From the NCBI GenBank assembly GCA_009767595.1, contig VSDK01013462.1, positions 582,897-646,896 on the forward strand: a stretch of DNA of 64,000 nt, written 5' to 3'. Each line of letters begins with the position of its first letter. The first letter of the stretch is position 1. The translations under genes and the position numbers were made by a program. The notes beneath the pieces are model-generated. The model had not been told where the DNA came from. It was given only the letters and a program-made list of their open reading frames with translations, and made no database searches. Positions 25,377 to 39,700 of the stretch are shown here, piece by piece. Source of the DNA: Symbiodinium kawagutii (Eukaryota; Sar; Dinophyceae; Suessiales; Symbiodiniaceae).

Positions 25377-28300
25377 CTTTGAAAAATGGATAATGATCCA
25401 ATCTGGTTGGTGGTTGAACCACCCCATCATGAAAAATATGCTTGTCAACCAACCATTTGTTAAGAATTCTTAACGTTCTTAGGGAAAATAAAACACGTCA
25501 ATCAAACCAACCAGTCCGAGGCATCATCGATGTTTCATCCAAACACCCACCTTGGCTTTGGCCCCACAAGGTCAGCTGGGCAGGTGAAGTCGAAGGCAAT
25601 TGTTGAAGCTAGCTATGGATGGCCTAGTGACCTACTGCTATCCCTTGCAATTGGAGTGGCTGGTTGGTGGTTGGCTGCACCGCAGAGGTCTCCTTCACCA
25701 GAATTCTATTGGGTGTTCAATGCTTTGGTCCCCCAGATTAGTCGCCCAACCATTCGCAAATCTTCTGAAAAATCAACAAGTGCTCAATCAGACGTAATCA
25801 AAACACCAACCAGGTAGTATCTACTTATAAGCCTTCCCCTGATCCTTTCCACGGCGTACGCGACACAAATCATCCGACGTTTCCTGGGGAGTTCCATGGT
25901 GACGAACGTCGCCCAGGAACCGAACGCGGCGGTTCCTCTGCATCGCTCAGCGACATGGCGTTCCAGCTCTCATGGCAGCAACGGTGATCCCAGGACTGAC
26001 GGGCAACTGGGAGCAAGTGGTTGGTTGAGGGTTGGTGAAGGGTTGGTTAAGGGTTGGGTAAGGGTTGGGTGAGGGTTGGGTAAGGGTAGGGTAAGGGTTG
26101 GGTAAGGGTTGGGTAAGGGTTGGGTAAGGGTTGGCTCATGACGGGTAAATGACTGATTACTGGTTGGAGAATACTGATTTATTCAGGATTAATCTGCTGA
26201 TGGGCGGGGCTATTCCTGCCAGAAGGCTTGCAAAGCTATAGCTATTTAGCTCTGTCTTGGAGCTCCCCGCCAGCTGAAAACTTACTTGTTGGTCAATCTT
26301 GGTATAACCAAGTTTGACCATAGCTAATCACCATGAGGAGGGCACATAGGAGTACAGCCGACCTATTATTAGTTGGTGATTGCATGTGGGATACACCCAC
26401 AGGACTTGTCACATTTGTCAGACTTGAAGAGGCTTTGTGTTCGCAACCATGGCTACAGTAATGGATCACAGATGAGGCACTTGCAAGAAATTGGTTTGCC
26501 CAAGGTCCGTTACAAAACAAGACTATCGGGGTTGGGAGCCTGGGCCTTATTCTTGTTGGAAAAAGTCTGACAATTTCACAACCACAAAAGATGATGAAAG
26601 ATGACCGTGACGACCACAACTGTTACACCTTTGCAGCTGCACTTGATTGAAATTCAAGGCCCTGGAGCCAACACAGCTGCCACGTAGGGTTTGGCGGCCA
26701 ATCGGATGGCACCCTAAACCGTCCCATGTGTTTGAGCTAACTGGTGACACTGGACTATGGCAAAATGAAAAGCATATTCGGCAATAAGTGCCAGCTACTG
26801 CGCTGCATTGAGACTCACCCAACCGGAGGATGGTGGGCAAAAGTACCAAGCAAGCCAATCAAAAATGTTATCCTGGATTCCGTAGTAACATGACGAGGGA
26901 AACAAAACACTCCACCAAGCTGCTGTAGGTTCCTGTTTCAGGTCAAGTGATTGCTGCCATCACTACATCTAACTTGTATACTGTGGTATTAGTTGATGCA
27001 TTGTATTTACATGTATTTACATATTACGTGTCCACTGTACAGTCATATTTGTACATATACAATTGTGTCTCGTATTTACGTGCGAATCACTTCGTCCAGT
27101 GCCATCTGCTCTTGCAAAGCATCACTCAAAGGCCCAGCCTTTGCACAGACATCCATCATTATCCGATAGGACACCGCGTCAGGCTTTACCTTCGCAGCCG
27201 TCATCTGCTTGAACCTGGGGCAGCAAGTATGGTCGATGGGTCAACGAAACCAGCTTTGAACCTGAGGGTTATATGCTGATAGCAACGATGGTGATATCAG
27301 GATTATATGATGAATAACAGGGTTAAATGGTGATACCAGAACCTTTGGTGACAAGTGATATACCCTAAGGTCTTCATATATCCCGCTGGTATTTCTCTCG
27401 GGGATACTGATCCTGCTGATATTTTCTGCAGCTGTAAAGATGCTCGTACGGTGATCACCTTAGCACCTTGGAATCGACTGCTGACCCAACTCGTTACGAC
27501 TTGAAGAATTTGATGGAAGGTATCTCTGGGTGGATCGAGAAAAATGACTGCCCCACTAAAAGACCTACAAAAACGTGACAAAAAGATTTGTTGGGATGAA
27601 AATTAGCTGGAATCACACTAAGTCCGCTGTCAATCTAGAAAAAACCAATGAATGACAAGTAATTGGACCATAAAATAGGTCCATTGCATGGTTGATAGCG
27701 ATTCATAGACCATCCAAATGTTGATCTACAAAAAATCAAATCGGATGCCATTCACACTTCCAAAGTCTTCATCTGGCTTTGTGCTTGAAATGCAAAGACC
27801 TTCAGACTGACTACACTGAAAGAACTAATGTGATACATTTGCTTTGTCACAGGAATGAATAATTATTCAACACATGACACATACTGGCTTGGGATCGTAA
27901 CTGGTTGGTGGTTTCAACCCCTATCAAAAAGGTTAGTCAACCAACCAACCAACCAAGCAACCAACCAACCACAGCCAATTCAGTTTCTTCACAGTGATTC
28001 GGCCAAGCGCTTCCAGGTCCCCCATAGGAATTCCATCGCAAGCAGCGTCGCCTCAACATGCCTCAACACCTCCCCACTATGTGGTTCAGCCTGACAGACC
28101 ATATCCCCAACATCTACAACGAATTGCAACTTAAGTGGAGCTACTCCCCTCATGACCAAAATGAAGCTCAGAGGGAAGCCATAGCAAACTCTTGGGGGCA
28201 GCTTGGTTAATATTGATCCATTGCCATATAGTTGGTATCCCCTTTAGTTGTTACTTGGCATCCCCTATCATTAACCATTCAACCATTGGTTGGTTGGTTA

Positions 28301-31194
28301 ACTGCTTGCCCTTTCGGGCTTGAACCACTCCGTTCTGCGCCGTGCCACCACCGTTGTGCTCTGGGCAGGTCTCGAGCCCGCACGCAGCCCGCAAGGAGCC
28401 TAGCAGTGTCCATGAGTTCATTGGGGACCGCAGCACCACCATGGTCCAACCATTCTCACCATGATTTGGCATGTTTAAGCCCATGTCAATGAATGGTTGA
28501 TGAACAAGATTGTTCAATTTTCATGAGTGATTTATTGAACCATTGTAATTCATATTAATTTGTGGATCATCTACCATTACAACCATTAGTAGGCATGACT
28601 ACGCACTAAATAAGCAAAGTTATGAACCAGCAATGTGCTATTTAGTGGTCAACAAACAGTGCTTATGAGTGCTGAAAAATGGTGATAAAAAGAGGATAAC
28701 ATTGGCGACTACCAGCAGAGATGTTTCTTGCGGAACGGTTCTACATTGTTCTACTAGCTGGTCAGAGTAAACCCGAACAGAACGAAACCTGGAAGTACCC
28801 CATCCGCATCATACCCACCGTACCCATCCGTAGTTTTCTGGCATTATGTCCACCAGTTCTAAAATATGGATGTCCTTAGAAATATAGATATAGACTGACA
28901 GATACTGACTATATATAGAGATACAAAGGCATAGAAGTCAGACAAGGGACTAATCTCATACTTTGTCGGTGCAGTTTCCAATTGCCCCCCCCATCCACCA
29001 GCAGGCAGAGGTAAAAACAGTCATTTTTAGACCGAGTGTAGCTGCTGGTGATTGGAGGACGATGCCATGATGCCAGGTAAGGGCAGAAATCTCTAATAGA
29101 ATTCCGACAAAAAAAACTGTCTGAAAGCTCCTCAACCCCCTCCATCTCTGTTGCATTTACCAACTTTGGAGCTGGGACAAGCCAAGATCGATCTCCAAGC
29201 TCCCATCCAGCTGCGCTCGCCTGTTGTAGGTAGTGACCCGAGGAACAAACTTCTCAGTCATCTTGCGGAACCAGCTCTCTGCCTCCCACAGTCCCCCACA
29301 CATGTTTGGCACCCCATGGTCATCAATGGCTTTCCCTCAGCAGCGTTGCTGGGTTCCCCACCTGCGGCATGCTGTGCTTGGAAAGGCCGCCAATGATGGC
29401 CTGTGCGCCCCTGGAATGGCCAACCAAGACCCAGAAGAATGAACAATGTGGGTGTTTCTCCAAATTGGGGACCCCCCAAATCATCCGAGATGTTACATAT
29501 ATATAGTGATAAACCGTCCATTTTGGGCGGTCCCCTTTTTGAGAAACACCCAAGTTGCAGTTTGTATTTCACCATCATTTCTTAGCCAAGAATGACTGAC
29601 TCGCTTAATGAATGTTGGCTATGGCTATGGAATTCACCTTGGCGCAGAATGCTAGGGGAGAACTCAGAAGCAACAGTCCATTGAACCAAGCAACGGGGAC
29701 TCCTAGAACTCACAGTGATTTGTCCGTTGCTGAATGTCTCCAAACATGATTCGAATCGATCCATGTTTCTACACTTGATACGAAGATCATTTGGCAACAC
29801 GTCATGCTAACCGGTAATGATTTCATGATTGGTTTCTATGCATGCAGGCTTGACCATGATTTCCTCTTGTTGAACCATGTGGAAAGTTGGCCAAGCATCC
29901 ACCGTCCAAATCACTGGCTGCAGCGCGCCAGGGAATGGAGCTGGTCATGCAGCTGGTCAATCGTAAACATACCCTGGGGAAAAAACATCCCCTGGCCTGG
30001 ACGGCAAAACATCATCATTTTCTTGGTCACTTCTAGATTTGTTGGCTAAAACTTGCTTCTAGATCCCTTTCTACAACTTCAATTTTTGGTGGATACATGG
30101 TGAGTCTATCTGATCCCAAAAACCATGAAAATCTAAGGTTGTGGAGAAGTGGAACCTAGTGCGTCTCTAGGTAAACCATCTATCCAGTGATCAACGTTGC
30201 AGCTTTTACACGCAACCGGGTCAGTGTTCCAGAGTCCTGATGGCTGGTTCTTGAATGGCTCGCAAAGGTGCATCGGAAGCAGCTTGTCAACAACTCAGAT
30301 TGTATTGAATCATTTTCATTTGGGGGAAAAATCATGAATCCTATTGATTAATTAACCATTATGCCCAGTAGAGGTGTTGAAACATCATCATGAATCTTAG
30401 GATCATTGACCTCAAGGAATTAAGGTCATTAATTGATCAGGGATCCTTTCCCCCAATTCACCTCTGCACTAGCAGAGTCTACGATTCCCTGAGTCTAATT
30501 GTAGTACATCATGTTGAAATTAGCCGCTCCGAATTTCACAAGATACAAACCATTTCAAGTCAGGACTCATATGGTTTCACTATTTGTTGATGAATCAACG
30601 ACGCGTTCATCAACTATATTGTTTCACTATTCTGGAGCATGTTGTTGACTCAAATCATCAATCCCTCTTATTGTTAGTTCTGATCCCCTATCCTCAAGCA
30701 TTCTTCACCATTGATGATCCCCGGCCTGACGAACCCCACCGCTGTAGGGCACTCCCCCGCCACCTCATAGGTGACCTCATCCGGCGACAGCTGCGCATCT
30801 TTCCTGAGCAGTGCCGAGTTCGAGAGCAAACCCCGTTGATACCCAACAGTGCCTAGGGGTTCATGATGGCTTGATGATGGGGGATAGTGGCTGATCAATG
30901 CTTGATGAAGGGTTGTTTGATGGCTAGCGGATGGTTGACAGTTGCTGGTTGATGATGGTTGAGCACCAGTTCGGGTCACAGCTGCTGATGCCACTGATAG
31001 CCACGTCCGCAAGTCTTCGGTGGTGGCATCCTGGGACCCGTTTTGGAGGCTCTCCTTGTTGATCTTTCCGCCGCGCGCGTGACTTACAAATGCTGCAGCT
31101 CACCAAGGATTCAGTAAACCTCAACATCCAAGTCCCCATGGTTAGACACTTTATGTACAGTAATCCTCATCATCATCAACATCATCAGCATTAG

Positions 31195-31258
<64 letters not shown>

Positions 31259-31263
31259 ACCAG

Positions 31264-31298
<35 letters not shown>

Positions 31299-31302
31299 CC
31301 AG

Positions 31303-31347
<45 letters not shown>

Positions 31348-33704
31348 AATCATCACCATCTCACAATGTTCGCAAGACTCTGTCTGACTCACACTCAAGA
31401 AACACGGCCGGTATATCATTTTACAATATATTTCAAGCAAAATAACACCAATACATGACTAGTCCTGCATCGTATAATTATTCAACCCAGTACAGCGAAC
31501 AATCGTGCCCCGCATCTGATGCATATCAAACCCACAGATCTAGCGCCCAGTCGTCGGCCCTTTAGTAGCGGTCCCAGCTGCATCTTCCGAAGCCAGCCAT
31601 GCACCTGATCCTCAGCCCCTTGCTGCGCAAAACCACCTTGGCGGTAGCCCCACGTGGCACGACAGACTGTCCAACTGATGGTGGTTTCCATCCATTTCTG
31701 GCCGTGTCTTCTGTAGTAAACTTGTAAGCGGTTGATATTCATCATCGGGGTTCAAATAGTTGTTTTAAAAAAAGGTGCGTGTCTTGCACATGCTTCACGT
31801 TGCCAGCATCTGCTCTTCAATGAGATCTGCGCATCTGTTTTTGCAATGTATTGTCCTGATCTGAATCTGCTCTTGGGACAGCATCCTCTCTGCATTTGAA
31901 TGATATGCCTAGAACAACTTTTTTCGGGCCATAATTTCAGCCTAACCTCCAATATCAGTCCAGTATCAACACCACGTTCTACAACCAGCATCTAGACCAT
32001 TAACAATAACTGTTACAGTAATGAATATTGAAACAAAATACCACAGTGCCATCAGACAAAAAAACAACGCATCCAGCAACACAGCCAATTTGACAAAGAA
32101 GAATAATAAGACACAACAAGCATCAACAAGCAACAAAAACAAAAACACAACAACGACCACGGCAACAACAACTACGCCGACATCAATAAGAACAACAAGA
32201 ACAAGAACGACAACGCTGCCCGCAACAATCCCAACTACATCAAACGCTAGGGCTGGCCACTAGCAGCAAAGCGGCGTCTAAGCCACTCGCCACCGGCAAC
32301 AAATCACAAGTCATATCAGAGAACAACAACAAAAACAATGACAATAACAAGCATCTCTCAATGTAAATAAATAAATCGAAATAATGTAGAGAGAGAGAGA
32401 TACACATCGTGTTTGCATGTAACCATCCTATAACATCCCGGAGTAGATAGAACCTTCCCCATGTTTCAATCTCCCGTATGGTTTTGCTCATCTATGAGGA
32501 TTTCTCCAACTTGGGTACCCCTAGATGTCGTCCTTTATATGAACCATTTCTAGTAATAAACCATCTACAGCTATCATCAATCATTTACACTAGTAAACCA
32601 GCCATATTTTTGTAGTACCCCTATGGCTTGAGAAACCACCATATTAACGAGTCCACATCTTCCAGCCGCAACTCCACGCCACTGACAATGGTGGAGTAGC
32701 TGATCTCGTTCCTTGAGCAGCGCCAGGTAAAGCCATGCTTTTTTGGTGATAGGATGCCACCTATGAGGACATGGATAGAAATGGTAGATCATGGCTGGTT
32801 GGTGCTTCACCACCCCGTCATGAAAAATATGCGCGCTTTTGTCAACCAACCATTTGTTAATCATTACATTTGGGAAAATAAAACATGTTCAACAAGCCAC
32901 CAACGAGATGGTGGCTAGTAATGATTGGCAACTAACCACCATAAATGGTTAACCAGCTGTAAATGGTGGATTTTGCACTTCCAGGCGAGTTTATCAAAGG
33001 GAAATCATGATTCATGGACTCTGAATCAACCCAATGCCCGGCATCAACTTTTTCGGTGGATGATGGGTAACGCAGCCCTTCACCCCACAGTCCCTGGCCC
33101 TCGTTTCGTCTCAAGATATCAATTTCCAGAATCATAGTAATCAAATTACTGCAGTTGGTAAACCTGTCTTGATATTCCTGCACATTTGTTGCAGAGTAGG
33201 GCTTATACAGACAGAAACCATGATAATAACAAGGATACTGATGATGATAAGGAATGACAAAACATTATTTCATATGTATAAAATGTAAGCATTGCGTCCG
33301 AAAAAAGATGTATGAGTATGTATGGTTAGAAAAAAACGGCAAAGAATTCCGGTCTACGAGTTCGAAACATCAGTCGAACTGGTGGCCCTTTTGGGATGAA
33401 ACGTTCCACGGCTAACTCGACCTGGGTCGACCGAATTTTCCCAATCATCACACTCATTGCACTGAGTCCCCAATGGATATCTACTCCTCATGTAAAGTCC
33501 CTGGGCTCAACTGACAAGTTTGCCACGACCTGAATTTCACACTCCGAAATCTTGGCAGCTGCACAGTGGTTTTCGATCACTCTCCCTGATAATTGCTTTA
33601 TCAAAGTGACTAGTAACCACCATCAACTGTTTTGAGTTTTGAGTAGGTTGAAGCGTATATACGTGTGTACAAAATGATAATATATGTTTGCATACACCCC
33701 AACA

Positions 33705-33735
<31 letters not shown>

Positions 33736-36700
33736 ACATATGTACATAGACTTGATCATGATACACACGAATACTCCACTTGGGAACATACTGCCCCTCA
33801 TATTTTGGCACTTCTGGGGGACCAACTTTGATACTTGCAGGTTCCCACGGAAAGATTTACAAAGCCGTGATGAACCATAGTCACTCAACGGCTTACTGCT
33901 TCATCATGGCTATAAACCATGGCTTGATTCACCAGTCATCAACTGGTTCACCAGGAAATCCACCGATCTCACCTGGTGCCGACCAGAGACGGCTCCAGCT
34001 TCTCGTGCCGCATGGTCTCCAGCAGGTCTTCAGCAGATTTGAATTTCTGTTGTCTGATGAAGCCTTTCAGCAAGGCATTGTAAGCCTGGTAGCCCGGTGG
34101 CCAGTGGTGGCTGGTCCAGGGGTCCCATGGTCGAAGCATGGTGCGGTGATCCCAAGAGGTGTGGGCAAAGATCACTGCAACGACTCAAATTTGCTAAAAC
34201 TGAAAAACTTAGTCACTGAATCACAGAATCACTGTATCACTCATGCTGATTTGGTGTTTTCACACAATAGGGGTGGCCCGTATGAAAACATAAATCAACC
34301 AACCATTTGCTAATTATCACCAGGGAAAAAAATGTTTGAAACCACCAACGAGATCACTAATACTGATGGTTGTTGGAATTTACAACATGGTTTCCGCAGA
34401 AGTCCCTTGAAAACAACTCTAAATCATTACTGATATGGGGAAGTGACAGCAAGGTATGCTGCTGGGCCTTTGACAACACACATCTCTTCTACAAACAACT
34501 AGCTGCCCAATTTGGCAAACAAAACCCACGCAGTAGCTATTTGTAAAAAAAGCCTTGATGTGATGCCCTGAATCATTCCACCCTTGGCTTTTTGCAAACA
34601 GACTGTCCTGCGTCATGGGTGTTCCAAGCATACAAGCTACCAGCTGGTGGCCAATGCTGGGGACACTTTCCAGCTGAACAGGGATCTTGTGTGCATGTGT
34701 GTGTGTGTGCCTGTGCGTGTATGCAATGTCGCGGTGAGCAATGCACTGCAATTCAACACCATGGAATGTATACACTGCCATGTGATGTGTTGAAATGAAA
34801 TGCAGTGGAACCGGATATCCTACAATGCACTGCATTGTCAAATTGTAGTGCAATGTATGCGTGAATTCTGTATGCATGACTGCATGCATAAATTTATCTG
34901 CTTGCCTTATGTTATGTATATATATATAATATATGCTATGTTCAAAACACTAGCCACACAGGGACGACTGCCAGCATGAAATTGCGCTACTGAAATATTG
35001 TTTGTTATCTCTACTGTTATGCCGCGATACGTGAACGTATCATTGCTTGTCGAGCAAACCATCACGACTCATCCACTACATGGTGATTGAGAAGTTGGCT
35101 GTGGGATGCTGTGGGTCAGTTGGGCCCCTGCACCGTGGGCTATTCACACCAGCCATGACCAGTCACTTCTTGAACTGTTGGGACGTTCACCGCTGGTTGC
35201 TACCACCCGGCTGTACCATGGCTGACCAGTCGTCACTGCTCATCCTCTGTGTAAAGGTCCGGGGTTGGCGCTCGAAGAGGTAAGATTCTTCGATACGCTT
35301 ACTTGTACCCACACCTGTGTTGGTTATTACATGGTATTACCCTGCGGTGAATGAGCCTGGGAACCTGCGAACTCAACATCACATGTTTCTCATATGCAAA
35401 GCACTGTGAACGCAGTGGATTTTCCACACATCTAGGAGACTTTACCGCTTGCATCTGGACAAGTTACTGGTGCTTGACCACCAATGATGATAAGCCCAAC
35501 CCAGCCCCAGAAGTCAGCCATTGGCCACAAGCTTATTTGGTTCGTGTCGGCAATGAGGTCCTAGTTTTAAGCGACATCATCGTGAAGCATCTCGTTGGCG
35601 ATCATCCCCTGGCATTGACCATTATGAACTGGTGTTAGTCATAGACTACCAAACTAAGTCATAAATAGTACTACTAGCATATAATATGTGGTTGTTTACT
35701 AATCAACTAGTCGTTATAGTATAAGACGACCATATGAACAAAAATACAATAAACTATTACAGCCCATCTTGAAGCACCATCACCCCCTATTCACCATAAG
35801 TCTTCCCTACATCTACCATGAACCATGTTCCCTAAAATTGACATGTTTTACCGCCGTTGGCAATGTTGCTGACTTCCATTCGCCTTGCATTAGCCACTAT
35901 CTCAATCAATTTTATCGTTACAACTAACCATGACTAAATTTGATTAAACATAACGTAGACAACTCATCATGATGAACCGCTGTAAGCACCAAAAAAATCA
36001 TGTATGTTTCATCATTTTTCAACATAATCCCCAAAAAACACGGGAAAAAATGGAGGTCCCTGGCTGGTTGCGCCACCCAGTGGCACCCCTGGGGCCATGC
36101 CCATTGCTGTCCAAGCAGCTGCCGAATCCGTGCCATGGCCCTTGGCTTTGGCGCGCTGCAGCCAGGCCTACGAGGACGCCAAGGAACCAACGAAGTTGAC
36201 AGGGCAGGTTGCTGATCACTATGATGGATAGGGCGGGTTTATGGTGTTTATATGGGTGGTTATATGGTGGATATGTGGGGATTATATGGTGGATTTATAT
36301 GGTGGTTAAATCATATGCTGGGTATATGGGTGGTTATATGGCTACGGATCAATATTAATCAACAGTCATGGGGGATAAAGTCACCAACAAGTTCATAGGG
36401 AAAACCACGGTTAATAATAGAGGAACCAGGGGTACAGGGTTTTGACCCACAGCCATATGGTTGGGTGGTAATATTGTGGTCATATGATGGTTAAGCAGTG
36501 GTTATTTACTGGCTATGTAGTGGTTACTATGGTGGTTCACCATCATTAATAATGGTCAAGACTGGTTAATTCATAATAAAGTATGAGGTGATAAAAACAT
36601 CATAACTACCAATAACTAACACTAGTGGTCGATATGGTTGTTTCTTAGAGTAGGGAACCCCAAAGATGGATGGTTTATGAATGTGAGTGGTTATGTGATA

Positions 36701-39700
36701 TCAAACCATCAAACATTGTCAAACAGCAATGGTTGTAGCGGTTGGTCACCATTACTATGATCAATATTGTTGAACAATGGTGAATGACAGGCGATAATGA
36801 CCAACAAAAACGTTATAAACCAACCGTTGCTGCTTAGAGTAGGAACCCCAAAAATTGGGTAGGTCAACATCCCAACAGTTCGAGTAGCTCTACACCTTAA
36901 GGGGGCTCCTCTACTTGTAAGTTACAATTTCTGAAGTTTGAAGCCTGGAAAATTGTAAGTTACATGTTTGAAAATACATGTATTTGATGTAATCAGCCTT
37001 GAAACATGTAAGTTACATTTTTGAGGGCAAATGCTAGGAAACCAGCAAGTTCCCTCAAAAAATTGCAATTACAATTTTCCAGGCCAACTCTGACCTTATC
37101 TGACCCCCAATGCTCATCCATGTGATTTGCATATCATATAACCTATCATACGCCCATCATGAACCGCCTACGTCCAAAATGATCTCAAGCAATCTTCGGA
37201 AAAAAAACTCCAAAAAGAAAGGCAAACACCATTCCCGAAAGAAACATGATGCGCCCAGCCCTTCAAAGGTTGCTTTTTATTGAGTAAAGTTGATTTTGAA
37301 ATTCTTAATTAGAATCAATCATACTTGTCTTGATTAAGGAAGGTTTTTGTATACAAATGGAACACGCATGAAATAACGTTGCTTTTAGCAAGTTGAGACC
37401 ATCTTTAATCATTACGTACATTATTAACCATTATGTATATCATTATATCATCATCAACCATTCAAGTAGTAACCATTATATATAAATAAGAATCATTATC
37501 AACCATTACATCACTATTACATAACATTGAATCATTTGATCACCATCATCACCATTCTGTTCCCTGTCTCCCACAGCCTCTGCCCTCTCGCAGTCACATT
37601 GGTCGGCGAATGCCGCCACTGCAGCGGTGTATGCGAAGCGGTCCAGCGCACGGCCCTTGTCCTAGGTGAGACTTACAGGTGCTGAGGGCAACAATGGGCT
37701 CCAGTCATATAAACAACCAATGATTAATACTGGTTACTACCATTGATACTGCTTAATACAAGGATGAATTATGGTTCATGCAACCATTAATACTGCTTAA
37801 TTAATACAACCATTAATACTGGTTCATACGACCATTAATACTGGTTAATATCATGGTTTAAATGGCTAATATGGTTTGATACGGGTAATATCAACAACTA
37901 CAGGGTGCGTAATGATGATAATAATGGCTAATAATGGTTAAGTTCCAGTAGTAACCAACAACCAGTGAATAATAACGGTAAATGGTTAACAATGGCTAAC
38001 GAGGTTAACAAGGGTTAACAGGTTAAGTTAAGTTAAGCTAGCAGGGTAACAACGATTACAGTAATAACAACCAATGCTTAACAATTGTTGAAATGGCTCA
38101 TATGGGTTAATACTGGTTACTGTGATCATGGTTTAGAATGGTTGAGGATGGTTCATAACCAATAAATATATAGAGAGAGAGAATGGACAATCATGGCGAG
38201 AAATGGTTGTAACCAATGTTCAATACTGGTTAATAATGGTTGACAACCCATATAGTAATGAAGGTTAAACAAATGGTAATTCAGGTCAACAATGCTTGAT
38301 AGAAAATATAAATCTCTTGGTTAATCCTGATGAGCAATGGTGAAGAGTGCTTGTTGATTGGGGATGGTTTGATTGTTCAGGGATGTTTGCTACGGGATTG
38401 TTAAGAAGTATATTATATAATGATTAATAGTGACGGTATGTCACGGTTGAAAATGATGCTTCAGAAAGGCGAATCAGTTTATAATCTGAACAAGTAACAA
38501 ATTCGAGTTACTGTTCATTATAATCCCATGATGAATCGGTTCATGATAATATCCCTAACTATTGTTTCATTAAACTAACCAGTGTTAACCATGATAATTC
38601 ACCATAGTTCAGAGTGCTTCATTCGTTTTGAATGATCGAGTTTGTTGTCCAGGTTACGATGGTGAATTTGTGTCAATAACTGCATGATTGATAATCATTA
38701 ACAATCATTTAGTCGATGGTATAGATGGGTGGTAGTGAATGATGAGTGAATGGAAGATAATGGTTGTGTGCATTCACCAATGATGAAAATGGTCAGGAAC
38801 AATGATTATGAACCATTATCGGGGATAATGAACAATGACAGGGGATAAGCGCCTGTAAATGATTGACACATGTCTTGTGGGGGACTATGAATAACAATAA
38901 CTCACCAAAAATTGTGCAGTGTATCAGCTCGTGAAGGCTCAGGATCGCTAACCGCTAACATTGTTTGACACAATAAGCAGCAACTATAGATAAGACAATA
39001 GTGAATCATAGTTGATGATGAGCTATAATTATCCTAAACCAGCACATCCACTTCTGTATGCCCATGTTCAATCAACAGATGCGGATTTTAACCACACACA
39101 AATTGTATCTGGTTGATCGCTTTAACAAAACTCGAAAATGTGAGTCCCTCAACTAATCATCCCAAACATTCGGGAAAATAAAAAAGGGTTCAAAACCACA
39201 AGCCAGTTATCCTCTTCCAAGCTTGTCTTCTAGCCACCGAGTAAAAACAACATCCAGCTGATCATTTGGCGGCAACTCTTGGCTATGAGCAGGTTCGGGG
39301 GCCTAGCTGTCCAATGGTGTTAGTGGTGCTTGGGATGGTTACAATCGACGCCTAGTTTATTGCTCATTGACGGTTCCGTCAGAGTCATACCCCCTGGTTA
39401 CACAAGCGTTTCATAACCCACCCACGCAAAGATATACATATCTAACATGTGCTTCTGTATATTGTTGATTGTCATTGTTAATTATATAATCAATTCTTTG
39501 TTTTAGCTATGTCAAAAACAGAATTGCCTGGTAACAGGTTCTGTTTAGCACAAAACTCACCAGGTGGAAGGATTCCTTCAATGTGCAGCTGGGGTTAGTT
39601 CACTATGGTTATTTACGCCCTTTAAGGTAGCCGATAAGTGGGTACAACCCCTCGAAATGCTTATAATCATGGTTAGTTACTTAGTGATCACTAACCTGAT

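Noticed and set aside
32932..33183. Minus-strand island at 33.0-33.1 kb as a further PPR exon
   Set aside because: The exons at 34.0 and 32.7 kb join in phase and in PPR register without it, and its best frame lacks clear splice sites.
33780..34313. 177-codon plus-strand frame
   Set aside because: Antisense to the clearest PPR exon; the minus strand carries the recognisable repeat and good splice sites.
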